Below are positions 37,121 to 46,071 of a DNA stretch of 64,000 nt, in pieces. The notes under the pieces are model-generated. The model was not told where the DNA came from. It was given only the letters and a program-made list of their open reading frames with translations, and did not search any database. Positions within the stretch are counted from its first letter, which is position 1. Each line of letters opens with the position of its first letter. The translations under genes and the position numbers were made by a program. The stretch comes from Saccharothrix obliqua (GTDB lineage Bacteria; Actinomycetota; Actinomycetes; Mycobacteriales; Pseudonocardiaceae), in NCBI RefSeq assembly GCF_019375475.1, contig NZ_JAHXGQ010000002.1:1-64000 (forward strand). The letters are read 5' to 3'.

Positions 37121-37550
37121 CGGATCTCCTGTCACCGCGGTGCCCCCGTCTCAGGAATCCGGCTCGACGGACCCCGCCACCACCGACACTCCACAACGGA
37201 CAGTCGTGTGCCGCGCAGGGGTCGGCGCACCGGTGGCGCACCTCTCGCGGCGACCGACCGCCGACCGGGAGGAGTGCGAGCGGCAGGGCGGGATTCCCCC
37301 CGGCCGAACAGCGGGGGTGGCGGGTGGTCGCGGGCGCGCCGACCGGACAACAGGGCGGACGACGGCGAACCGTGGGCGAGCGGGGACGGGTGGGGTGCCG
37401 GTGTCGTCGGGGAGGACATCGTGCTCCTTCGGGGACGGAGGTGCGTTCGAGATCAAGCTAGGCCGCACCACCGACAATCCATTCGACAGCCCCGGAGAGG
37501 TTCACCTGAAGGAGTGGCATCGGACCGCGTGGTCCCTTGTGGACAGCGGA
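37121..37550. other. Intergenic region without a convincing gene
   Basis: About 430 bases between the small membrane-protein gene and the Rpf terminator. Open frames on both strands have no recognisable protein character. A minus-strand TAGCTT near 37457-37462 could be a -10 for the leftward pair, which would give a leader of over 300 bases. Nothing else is supported. Confidence 0.5.
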
Positions 37551-37588
37551 CCGCGCGGCCACCGGGGGTTTCCCGGACGGCCGCGCGG
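37551..37588. terminator. Terminator of the Rpf-LysM gene
   Basis: Perfect 10-bp arms (37551-37560 and 37579-37588) with an inner CCGGG/CCCGG stem, beginning 10 bases past the stop codon on the leftward transcript. Confidence 0.8.
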
Positions 37589-37598
37589 CGCGTCGTGG

Positions 37599-38654
<1,056 letters not shown>

Positions 38655-40655
38655 TCACTCCCCGCGGCGGGACAGGCGCGACGGCCACCAGATCCGGCGG
38701 CCGATGTCCACCGCCAGCGCGGGCACCAGCAGCGACCGGACGACGAAGGTGTCCAGCAGCACGCCGAACGCCACGATGAACGCGATCTGCGCCAGGAACA
38801 GGATCGGCAGCACGGCCAGCGCCGAGAACGTGGCCGCCAGCACCACACCCGCCGACGTGATCACGCCACCGGTGACGGTCAGCCCGCGCAGCACGCCTTC
38901 ACGCGCGCCCAGTTCACGCGTCTCCTCGCGGACACGGGTCATCAGGAAGATGTTGTAGTCGATGCCCAGGGCCACCAGGAACACGAACCCGAACAACGGC
39001 ACCACGGGATCCGCGCCGGGGAAGTCGAAGATGCCGTTGAAGACCAGCGCCGACACGCCCATCGTCGCGCCGAACGACAGCACGACGGTGGCGATCAGCA
39101 GCAGCGGCGCGAGCAGGGACCTCAGCAGCAGCGCCAGCACGAGGAAGATCACCACCAGCACGATCGGGATGATCACCGCCCGGTCCCGCTCGGACGTGCG
39201 CTGCGTGTCGAGCTGGGTGGCGGTCGGGCCGCCGACGAGCGCGTCCGCGTCCGGCACGGCCCGCACGGCGGTCCGCAGGCGCTCCACGGTGGCGACGGCG
39301 GCCTCCGAGTCCGCCGCGTCGGCCAGCACCACGTCGATCCGCGCGAGGCCGTCCGCCTCGCCCCGGCGCTCCACAGTGGACGTCCCGGGCACCGCGGCGG
39401 CCCGCGCCACGGCGTCGGCCTGCGGCGCGCGGGCCAGGACGACGGCGGGCGAGCCGCTGCCGCCGGGGAAGTGCCGGGACAGCAGCCGCTGGCCCGCGAC
39501 GGAGTCCACCTCGCCGAGGAACACGTCCGACGCGGCCGTCCCGGACGCCTTGAGCTGCGGCACGAACGCCACGCCGACCAGCAGCACCAGGGCCGTCACC
39601 ACCCAGGTCGCGCGTGGTCGGGCGGCGATCAGCCGCGCCACCCGACCCCACCCGCCGCTCGCCTCCGGGTGCGGCGAGCCGAGCGCGGGGCGACGCGGCC
39701 AGAACGCGGCGCGGCCCAGCAGGACCAGCACGGCGGGCAGGAACGTGAGGGACGCCAGCAGCGCCGCGCCGATGCCGATGGCGGCGACGGGGCCGAGGCC
39801 CTTGTTCGAGTTCAGGTCGCTGAACAGCAGGCACAGCACGCCGAGCACGACGGTGCCCGCGCTCGCGGTGATCGGTTCGACGGTGCCGCGCCACGCCAGG
39901 CGCATGGCCTCGAACCGGTCCCCGGTGTCGCGCAGCTGCTCGCGGTACCGGGACACCAGCAGCAGGGCGTAGTCGGTGGCCGCGCCGAACACCAGGATGG
40001 ACAGGATGCCCTGGCTCTGGCCGTTGAGGTCGATCACCTGGCGGTCGGCCAGCAGGTACACGGCGAGGCTGGCCGTGCCCAGCGCGAACACGCCCGACAG
40101 CAGCACGACCAGCGGCAGCAGCGGGCTGCGGTAGACCAGGACCAGGATGACCGCCACGACCGCGCCCGCGACCAGCAGCAGGATGCCGTCGATGCCGCCG
40201 AACGCGGCCTTGAGGTCGGCGACCTGCGCGGCGGGCCCGGTGACCAGGGCGGTAAGGCCGGCCGGCGGGTCGGCGAGGCGCTCACGCAGCAGGACCACCT
40301 CGGCGGCGGGGTCGGCGGCGTCCACCGCGACGACGACCTGCGCGGCCTGGTCGTCCTGGCGCGACGGGAGGACCGGTGACGCCTGGCCGGGGTAGTCGAT
40401 GCCGGCCAGCCACGCCCGGTCGGCGTCCGTCATGCCGGATTCGCGCTCGGCGACGACGATGGCGGGGAGGCTGCGCTGGTCGCCGAACGACCGCAGCCGC
40501 TCGGCCACCTCGGTGGCCTCGGCGGAGGCGGGCAGGAACGCGGTGTTGTCGTTGACGGCGACCTGGCTCAGCTTCCCGGTGTACGGGCCGGCGAACCCGC
40601 CCAGGGCCAACCAGGCGACCGCGATCAGGGCGGGGAGGATCAGGCGGGCGCGCAC
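38655..40655 (-). CDS. MmpL/RND-superfamily exporter
   Basis: 666 residues, a compact MmpL-type transporter with two repeats of membrane segments and two extracytoplasmic loops. The proton-relay Asp-Tyr pairs are visible in both halves: GAATDYALLLVSRYRE and LGIDYNIFLMTRVRE. The first extracytoplasmic domain starts near YTGKLSQVAVND. Substrates of this family are lipids or drugs. It is divergent from a MarR gene across 76 bp containing a clear operator, so drug-responsive derepression is likely. Confidence 0.94.
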   Translation of the reverse strand: MRARLILPALIAVAWLALGGFAGPYTGKLSQVAVNDNTAFLPASAEATEVAERLRSFGDQRSLPAIVVAERESGMTDADRAWLAGIDYPGQASPVLPSRQDDQAAQVVVAVDAADPAAEVVLLRERLADPPAGLTALVTGPAAQVADLKAAFGGIDGILLLVAGAVVAVILVLVYRSPLLPLVVLLSGVFALGTASLAVYLLADRQVIDLNGQSQGILSILVFGAATDYALLLVSRYREQLRDTGDRFEAMRLAWRGTVEPITASAGTVVLGVLCLLFSDLNSNKGLGPVAAIGIGAALLASLTFLPAVLVLLGRAAFWPRRPALGSPHPEASGGWGRVARLIAARPRATWVVTALVLLVGVAFVPQLKASGTAASDVFLGEVDSVAGQRLLSRHFPGGSGSPAVVLARAPQADAVARAAAVPGTSTVERRGEADGLARIDVVLADAADSEAAVATVERLRTAVRAVPDADALVGGPTATQLDTQRTSERDRAVIIPIVLVVIFLVLALLLRSLLAPLLLIATVVLSFGATMGVSALVFNGIFDFPGADPVVPLFGFVFLVALGIDYNIFLMTRVREETRELGAREGVLRGLTVTGGVITSAGVVLAATFSALAVLPILFLAQIAFIVAFGVLLDTFVVRSLLVPALAVDIGRRIWWPSRLSRRGE

Positions 40656-40684
40656 GGGAGAATGACCTCCGGAGGGCTACGTTC

Positions 40685-40713
40685 TTCGATGATCTGATAG
40701 TTCGATCATCGAA
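40685..40713. promoter_or_regulatory. MarR operator between the exporter and its regulator
   Basis: Perfect 10-bp inverted repeat TTCGATGATC (40685-40694) and GATCATCGAA (40704-40713), spacer 9, in the middle of the 76-bp divergent spacer. It is AT-rich against the background and positioned to block both promoters. Confidence 0.8.
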
Positions 40714-40731
40714 ATACTAACCGGAGGGCGG

Positions 40732-41223
40732 ATGGTCGACAACGCGACACTGGTCCGGCTGCTGCGCCAGCTGCTGGTGGAGTCGGACCACTTCGTTGGG
40801 ATGTTCGGCGACGCCCACGGGATGCACCGCACCGACCTCAACGCGCTCGCCCTGATCATGGACGCGCGGTGGCGCGGCGAACCCCTGTCACCGGGCAAGC
40901 TGGCCGAGGCGATGCACCTGAGCGCGTCGGCGACCACGTCCGTGCTGGACCGGCTGGAGGCGTCCGGCCACGTGGAACGCGCCCGCAGCACCCGCGACCG
41001 GCGCAAGGTCGAGCTGCGCATGTCGGACAAGGCCATGGAGTTCGGCAAGTTGTTCTTCGCGCCGCTGAGCACCGCCTACAGCGCGGCGTGGGAGGGGTTC
41101 ACCGACGTCGAGCGGGACGCGATCGCGCGGTTCCTCGCCGCCAGCGTTCACGCGACCGTGGCGGTGCGCGGCGAGTTCGCCCAGCGGCGGGGCGGGACGA
41201 CCCAAAGCCCGCCGCACCGCTGA
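40732..41223 (+). CDS. MarR family transcriptional regulator
   Basis: 163 residues. Winged helix with LAEAMHLSASATTSVLDRLEASGHVERAR and the wing pattern STRDRRKVELRMSD, given here as two motifs of the MarR fold. CCGGAGGG precedes the ATG. Divergent from the MmpL-type exporter; most likely its repressor and its own. Ligand unknown. Confidence 0.93.
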   Translation: MVDNATLVRLLRQLLVESDHFVGMFGDAHGMHRTDLNALALIMDARWRGEPLSPGKLAEAMHLSASATTSVLDRLEASGHVERARSTRDRRKVELRMSDKAMEFGKLFFAPLSTAYSAAWEGFTDVERDAIARFLAASVHATVAVRGEFAQRRGGTTQSPPHR

Positions 41224-41289
41224 TCTGCGGACCGGGTGCGGGCGGACGTCCCTAGGGTCGGACGGACCGCGAGGACTCGGGGGTGGGCT

Positions 41290-42540
41290 GTGCGGGCACG
41301 GCGCTACTGGGCGTTCATCTCCTACTCCCGGGCGGACGCGGACCGCGCCGCGGCGGTGCACCGCCGGTTGGAGCGGTTCGTCGTCCCGCGCCGCGCCCGC
41401 GGCCTGGTGGACCCGCGCGGACCGGGCGCGCGGCGGGTCCGGCCGGTGTTCCGGGACGTGGACGAGATGGTCGCCGCCGGCCGGTTGACGCGGCGGTTGA
41501 CCGACGCGATCGAGGACTCCGTCGCGATGGTGCTGGTGGCGTCACCGGCCTCGGCCGCCTCCCGGTACGTCGACCTGGAGGTCCGGCACTTCCTCGCCAC
41601 GCACGGGGAGGACCGGTTGGTGATCCTGGCGGTGCACGACGGGACCGACCACCCGCCGCTGCCACCCGGCATGGCGGGGATCGAGGAACCGGTGTGGGTC
41701 GACCTGCGTGGTGGCGCGCGACTCGGGCAGCGGGACCTGGTCCGCGTCGCGGCGACGGTGGTCGGGGTCGCGTTCGACGAGCTGTGGCGCAGGCACGTGC
41801 GCCGGATGCGCAAGCTGGTCGCCCTGTGGTGCGCGGCGGCGGTGGTCGCGGCCACCGTGGTCGGATACTCCGCCTGGCAGGCCCGGACCGCCGCGGCACG
41901 CAGCCCGGAGCAGCAGCGCGCGCAGTTCCTGGAGTGGTACCAGCGGGACCGCTCGGTGCCCGAGGTGACCCGTCCCTTCGAGCTGGACGTCGTCCGGGTC
42001 GACGACCTGGACAACGACGGGCTGATGGACTTCTTCGTGGTCAACCGGACGCCCGAGTTCTGCGGGTCCGGCGGTTGCCTGCTGGAGGTGTTCCTGACCA
42101 CCGCGCCCGGCCGGTACGCGCCGGTCCTCCAGCAGTTGGGCGGTTCGGACCCGCGGGTCCGCCCCGCGGCGAACGGCGCCAAGGAGATCATCACCGTCGA
42201 CAACTTCGTCAGCCGCGAACCCCTCTACTCCGTGCACGCGCTGCGAGGTCAGGCGTTCGCGCTCGACCACTACGAGTTCTGCGACGGCGTCATCTTCGAG
42301 ATGTGCCAGCCGACGGTCATCTCCCCCGTCTCCGCTCCGGGCCGGGTGGCCGGCGGCACGGCGTTCCGGGAACGACCCGACCCGTCCGGGAGGGAGGTGA
42401 CGGTGGGCGCCGGGCAGACCGTGGACGGCGGGTCGTGGGACCCCACCGTGATCGGCGCGGTCGAGGGCGTCGAGTGGTACCTGGCGGAGATATGGAAGGG
42501 CTACTGCGGTTTCGTGCCGAAGAACGCCGTCGGGCGCTGA
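41290..42540 (+). CDS. TIR domain protein with one TM helix and an extracytoplasmic sensor-like region
   Basis: 416 residues from GTG 41290. A TIR domain (YWAFISYSRADADRAAAVHR to about 165) includes the SRYVDLEVRHFLA segment with the Glu expected for NAD-cleaving TIRs. A single TM helix (LVALWCAAAVVAATVVGYSA) follows near 185-205. The exported part has a DDLDNDGLMDFFVV motif like calcium-binding FG-GAP or dockerin loops, then three to four Cys, and an SH3-like end (GTAFRERPD and GYCGFVPKNAVG). Orientation predicts TIR inside and sensor outside. No neighbouring effector or cyclase gene was seen. Function unknown; could be defence, stress or surface sensing. Confidence 0.85.
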   Translation: MRARRYWAFISYSRADADRAAAVHRRLERFVVPRRARGLVDPRGPGARRVRPVFRDVDEMVAAGRLTRRLTDAIEDSVAMVLVASPASAASRYVDLEVRHFLATHGEDRLVILAVHDGTDHPPLPPGMAGIEEPVWVDLRGGARLGQRDLVRVAATVVGVAFDELWRRHVRRMRKLVALWCAAAVVAATVVGYSAWQARTAAARSPEQQRAQFLEWYQRDRSVPEVTRPFELDVVRVDDLDNDGLMDFFVVNRTPEFCGSGGCLLEVFLTTAPGRYAPVLQQLGGSDPRVRPAANGAKEIITVDNFVSREPLYSVHALRGQAFALDHYEFCDGVIFEMCQPTVISPVSAPGRVAGGTAFRERPDPSGREVTVGAGQTVDGGSWDPTVIGAVEGVEWYLAEIWKGYCGFVPKNAVGR

Positions 42541-42541
42541 G

Positions 42542-42570
42542 CCCCGCCGTCCCCAGTGGACACGGCGGGG
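42542..42570 (+). terminator. Terminator of the TIR gene
   Basis: 9-bp arms CCCCGCCGT and ACGGCGGGG around an 11-base loop, starting directly after the stop codon. Confidence 0.7.
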
Positions 42571-42696
42571 TGACGGGGCCGCCACATCCGGTGAATCCGC
42601 GGCCGGCCGGTTTCAACCCCGGCGGGCCGGGGTAACCACGCGGAGCGTCAAAGAGGCGGCGCGGTGCGTCGGTCGGGTGGAAGAGGGCGGTTGAGG

Positions 42697-43035
42697 ATGG
42701 ATCTGGATTTCGACGACGTCGCGGCGAGGTCGCTCCGGGAGTACGTCCGACGCGTCACCGCGGCGCTGGGGTTGAACGGTGAGTCCTCGTACGTGGACAC
42801 CGGGTCACCGTTGAGCGCGTACCTCGCCCTGGACGGCCACCTGCCCGAACGGCCCGGCCGTGACGTCGCGCTGCTCTGGGACGAGCTGCACGGGTGGTCC
42901 GCCGCCGTGGAGACGGACGGCGGGACCGACCTGGTCCCGCACGCGCGCCTCGAAGGCGACATCCAGCCGCCGCCGCACGTCGTGGCGGCCTGGGCGCGGT
43001 CGGTGCTCGGGGCCGAACGCAGCGCCGCCGCGTGA
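42697..43035 (+). CDS. DUF6292-like small protein
   Basis: 112 residues. Resembles the DUF6292 family of actinobacteria, as I recall it: LREYVRRVTAALGL, then AYLALDGHLPERPGRDVALLWDE and HGWSAAVE in two motifs. No signal peptide or membrane segment. ATG 42697 is chosen over in-frame codons upstream because TTGAGG immediately precedes it. Function unknown. Confidence 0.75.
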   Translation: MDLDFDDVAARSLREYVRRVTAALGLNGESSYVDTGSPLSAYLALDGHLPERPGRDVALLWDELHGWSAAVETDGGTDLVPHARLEGDIQPPPHVVAAWARSVLGAERSAAA

Positions 43036-43295
43036 CCCGGGGCACCCGGCCGAGAACCGGGTGCTGTCGACGCGAACACGCGTTCCCGACCGGCTGACCC
43101 GGTTGCCGCGGCATCCCGCTCGCTGATCCGCCAACGGGGTCGACCCGCGCACGAATCGCGCTGCCGCGTGCGACGGTGGAGCGAGCGTCGCCACACGCGA
43201 TCGACCGGCGGTGCGGGCCGCGCCGTACGACCGCAGCACCGCGGCCCCGATCTCGGCCTGATCGAGGAAGAGCACGTCACGCACTACGAATCCTC
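43036..43295. other. Intergenic region without a supported gene
   Basis: 260 bases. A leftward frame here (from 43284) begins VRDVLFLDQAEIGAAVL and then becomes low-complexity Arg/Ala/Gly; it was not called. No repeats or terminators stood out. Confidence 0.4.
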
Positions 43296-43598
43296 GTGGA
43301 CCCCGGCGAGACGTGGTGGGAGCGGCTGGACGCCCAGATCGACCTGACCACCCTGGGCACCGGCTACGTCCAGGAGGCCCACGAGCGGTTCGAGGCCGTG
43401 CAGGACGCGCTCATGGGCGGTGAAGCGCCGCCGAGCGAGCGGGTCGTCGACCTGCACCGCGCGGAGCGCACCGCGCCCACCCACCCGCACCCCGGTGCGG
43501 AATCCACCACCGCGAACCTGGCGGCGGGGCCGGTGGCCACCCTGTTCGACCGCGTCAAGGACGCCGTGCGGGCGGCCGTCCCCGACGACCGGAGGTGA
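43296..43598 (+). CDS. Hypothetical small protein
   Basis: About 100 residues from GTG 43296, with a plausible amphipathic start DPGETWWERLDAQIDLTT, a polar middle and a helical end ATLFDRVKDAVRAAVP. No family recognised. The reading frame is open upstream to 43176, but that part is Arg/Pro-rich and unlike protein. No strong ribosome-binding site, so the start is uncertain. Confidence 0.5.
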   Translation: MDPGETWWERLDAQIDLTTLGTGYVQEAHERFEAVQDALMGGEAPPSERVVDLHRAERTAPTHPHPGAESTTANLAAGPVATLFDRVKDAVRAAVPDDRR

Positions 43599-43602
43599 CG
43601 GT

Positions 43603-43851
43603 TCACAGGCGCAGCCAGCCCACGAGTTGGGCGATGACGAACGCCACCACCAGCAGGGTCGCCACGCCGATCGCGATGAACGTGATGATCGGCGCCTTGC
43701 GCGACGGCATCGGTTGCGGGTGGGACAGGCCGGACGTCTGACCGGAGTCGGGAGGGGTGTCGCCCGGCGCGACACCACCGCCCGGCTCCAGACCCGGCGT
43801 GCGGGCCGGGTCCGGGTCGGGCGGCGTGTCGCGCGGCTCGGGTGTGGTCAT
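43603..43851 (-). CDS. DUF6480-like single-pass membrane protein
   Basis: 82 residues. N-terminal DPDPARTPGLEPGGGVAPGD, which I recognise as the DUF6480 pattern, then a polar linker and one TM segment APIITFIAIGVATLLVVAFV near the C-terminus. Convergent with the gene at 43296, 4 bp apart. Function unknown. Confidence 0.8.
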   Translation of the reverse strand: MTTPEPRDTPPDPDPARTPGLEPGGGVAPGDTPPDSGQTSGLSHPQPMPSRKAPIITFIAIGVATLLVVAFVIAQLVGWLRL

Positions 43852-44079
43852 GCGTCCCGAGTACCCGGCACGGGACGGCGGACACCTCCCCCGATCGGGA
43901 ACGCGCCCCACCGGACGGGCCGCCCGGCCGGTGGTCACCACGAGCCGGGCGAACAGCCGGCGCGAGATGCGCTGATGCCCCCGGATCACGCGGCGGTGCG
44001 CACCCGGGCGCGAACCCCTCCTTCGTTCCCGCCGGGTCAGCCGCTCGGCGAAGCGGCTCGCGTCAACGCGGACACGCCC

Positions 44080-44565
44080 TCAGCCGAACTGGGCGGCGAA
44101 CATGCCGGGCTCGTAGGAGCCGCCCTTCTGGTGCACGATCACGGCGAGCCGGTTGGCGGCGTTGATCATGGCCACCACGCACACCATGGCGGCGAGCTGG
44201 TCGTCGTCGTAGTGCTCCCGGGCCGCGGCCCACGTCGCGTCGGACACACCGGTGCCGAGGTCGGCGAGCCGGGTGCCCTCCTCGGTGAACGCCAGCGCGG
44301 CGCGCTCCGCCGCGGTGAACACGGTGGTCTCCCGCCAGGCGGCGACCAGGTGGAGCCGGACCGCGCTCTCCCCCGCCGCCGCGGCGTCCTTGGTGTGCAT
44401 GTCGATGCACCAACCGCAGCCGTTGATCTGACTGGCGCGCAACGCCATCAGCTCCTGCGTCGACCTGGGCAGCGGCGACTGCTGGATCACCCCGGCGGCG
44501 TTGGCGAACCGCTTGAAGAACTTGGCGGCGATCGGGTTGTCGAACATGTCGAACCTGGCTTCCAC
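44080..44565 (-). CDS. Carboxymuconolactone decarboxylase/AhpD-like protein
   Basis: 161 residues. All-helical AhpD-like fold with the redox motif NGCGWCIDMHT (CxxC and His), then AALAFTEEGTRL. Start GTG 44565 has GAGG eight bases upstream. Divergent from an ECF41-type sigma factor, whose family characteristically neighbours COE-type genes (carboxymuconolactone decarboxylase, oxidoreductase or epimerase); the spacer has matching promoters. Probable role in detoxification of peroxides or reactive compounds. Confidence 0.9.
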   Translation of the reverse strand: MEARFDMFDNPIAAKFFKRFANAAGVIQQSPLPRSTQELMALRASQINGCGWCIDMHTKDAAAAGESAVRLHLVAAWRETTVFTAAERAALAFTEEGTRLADLGTGVSDATWAAAREHYDDDQLAAMVCVVAMINAANRLAVIVHQKGGSYEPGMFAAQFG

Positions 44566-44606
44566 GGCTTCGTCCTCACTCGTGTTGTCCTGTTGAACGA
44601 CCACAA

Positions 44607-44633
44607 GATGCCGACGCCCCAACCGCTGTGACA
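44607..44633 (-). promoter_or_regulatory. ECF41-type promoter of the AhpD-like gene
   Basis: On the minus strand TGTCACA (44633-44627), 16 bases, then CATC (44610-44607). From memory the ECF41 consensus is TGTCACA for the -35 and CGTC for the -10. The start would fall about 35 bases before the GTG. Confidence 0.65.
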
Positions 44634-44656
44634 GCTCGTGACACGTGCCACACACC

Positions 44657-44683
44657 GGTCACAAAAGGGCGGTCGCCGGCATC
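44657..44683 (+). promoter_or_regulatory. ECF41-type promoter of the sigma factor gene
   Basis: GGTCACA (44657-44663), 16 bases, CATC (44680-44683): same spacing and -10 as the divergent promoter, implying autoregulation. A near-palindrome with a CACGTG core (44638-44651) lies between the two -35 elements. Confidence 0.6.
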
Positions 44684-44721
44684 TGGTGGGCGACACAGGC
44701 CGAGCAGAAGAGGAGCCGTCC

Positions 44722-45639
44722 ATGGCCGGCACGTCCCGCACCGCACCCGCCGACAGCCGACCGGACCCCGCCACCGAGGCGTTCCTCGCGCACCGCAACC
44801 TCCTCTTCACCGTCGCCTACGAGATGCTCGGCTCGGCGGCGGACGCGGAGGACGTGCTCCAGGAGACCTGGCTGCGGTGGGTGGGCGTCGACCTCGACGC
44901 GGTGCGCGACCAGCGGGCGTACCTGGTCCGCGTCACCACCCGCCAGGCGCTCGGCAGGCTGCGCGTGCTCGGCCGCCGCAAGGAGTCCTACGTCGGGTCG
45001 TGGCTGCCCGAGCCGCTGCTGACCGCGCCCGACGTGGCCGAGGACGTCGAGCTGGCCGACAGCGTGTCCATGGCGATGCTGCTGGTGCTGGAAACCCTGG
45101 CGCCGACCGAGCGCGCGGTGTTCGTGCTGCGCGAGGTCTTCGACCTGCCCTACGAGGAGATCGCCGAAGCCGTCGACAAGAGCCCGGCCGCGGTGCGCCA
45201 GATCGCCCACCGGGCACGCGCGCACGTCGCCGCCCGCCGACCACGCGGCCCGGTCTCGCCGACCACGACGCGCGACGCGCTCCGGGCGTTCCAACGGGCG
45301 ACCGAGACCGGCGACCTGCGTGGCCTGCTCGACGTCCTCGCGCCCGACGTCGTGCTCCTCGGCGACGGCGGCGGGATCAGGCAGACCATCCCGCGGCCGG
45401 TCGTGGGCGCCGACCGGGTGGCCCGCCTGCTGATCGCCGGGATGGGACGGCTCCCGGCCGACTCGGTGCTGCGGCTCGCCGAGGTCAACGGCCACCCGGC
45501 ACTGGTCCTGCGACTGGACGGCGGGCTCGACTCCGTCATCGCGGTGCACGTCGAGGACGGCCTCATCACCGGCCTCTACGCCGTGCGCAACCCCGACAAG
45601 CTCTCGCACATGGGGCGGGAGGTCGCGTTGCGCCGCTGA
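44722..45639 (+). CDS. ECF sigma factor of the ECF41 type (SigJ-like) with NTF2-like C-terminus
   Basis: 305 residues. Sigma region 2 (FTVAYEMLGSAADAEDVLQE), region 4 (AVFVLREVFDLPYEEIAEAV) and a fused NTF2-like regulatory domain. The three ECF41 signatures as I recall them are all present: WLPEP in the linker, DGGG near 217 and NPDKL near the C-terminus. Such factors lack a separate anti-sigma; the C-terminal domain modulates activity. RBS AGAGGAG precedes the ATG. Confidence 0.93.
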   Translation: MAGTSRTAPADSRPDPATEAFLAHRNLLFTVAYEMLGSAADAEDVLQETWLRWVGVDLDAVRDQRAYLVRVTTRQALGRLRVLGRRKESYVGSWLPEPLLTAPDVAEDVELADSVSMAMLLVLETLAPTERAVFVLREVFDLPYEEIAEAVDKSPAAVRQIAHRARAHVAARRPRGPVSPTTTRDALRAFQRATETGDLRGLLDVLAPDVVLLGDGGGIRQTIPRPVVGADRVARLLIAGMGRLPADSVLRLAEVNGHPALVLRLDGGLDSVIAVHVEDGLITGLYAVRNPDKLSHMGREVALRR

Positions 45640-45671
45640 GGAATCAGGCGCTGGGAATCAGGGGTCGGGAA

Positions 45672-46019
45672 TCAGGCGCCGGTGATGATGGCGTCGAGGT
45701 TGGCGCGCGTGGCCTCCAGGTCGCCGATGGCCGTGTCGATCCGGCGGCGTTGCGCCAGCAACCCGTCGACCAGCTCCGGGCAGTCGGGCTTGAGCAGGCC
45801 GTCGTCGTCGACGATGCACGGCAACACGGTCACGATCTGAGCGGTGCTCAGACCGGCGGCCAGCAGGACCTTGATCCGCCGCACCGCCGCCACGTCCTCC
45901 TCGCGGTACACGCGATAACCGCTCGGGCGTCGCTCAGGGGTCAGCAGGCCCTGCTCCTCGTAGTACCGCAGCGCGCGCTCGCTGACACCCGCGCGCCGCG
46001 CCAGTTCCCCGATCCGCAT
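45672..46019 (-). CDS. MerR family transcriptional regulator
   Basis: 115 residues. MRIGELARRAGVSERALRYY, then the wing GYRVYREEDVAAVRRI, and a dimerisation helix. A single Cys in VLPCIVDDDG and another in KPDCPEL do not form a known metal site. Divergent from the imine-reductase-like gene at 46072 with 52 bp between starts; it should activate that promoter by DNA distortion. Inducer unknown. Confidence 0.92.
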   Translation of the reverse strand: MRIGELARRAGVSERALRYYEEQGLLTPERRPSGYRVYREEDVAAVRRIKVLLAAGLSTAQIVTVLPCIVDDDGLLKPDCPELVDGLLAQRRRIDTAIGDLEATRANLDAIITGA

Positions 46020-46031
46020 CGCCGCTCCCGA

Positions 46032-46064
46032 GTTGACCCTCACGCCGACGTCAACGTTTAGCTT
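46032..46064 (+). promoter_or_regulatory. MerR-type promoter with long spacer and operator
   Basis: TTGACC (46033-46038) and TAGCTT (46059-46064) are spaced 20 bp, too long for unaided sigma use and typical of MerR control. An inverted repeat GTTGAC-N12-GTCAAC (46032-46055) covers the spacer. The -10 ends 7 bases before the ATG at 46072, so the transcript is probably leaderless. Confidence 0.65.
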
Positions 46065-46071
46065 AGCCGGC

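Noticed and set aside
37132-37419. Leftward 95-codon frame between the small membrane-protein gene and the Rpf gene
   Set aside because: Pro/Arg/Ser-rich with no protein features and no good ribosome-binding site.
42805-43284. Leftward 159-codon frame overlapping the DUF6292-like gene
   Set aside because: The first 17 residues look plausible, but the remainder is low-complexity and antisense to a better-supported gene.
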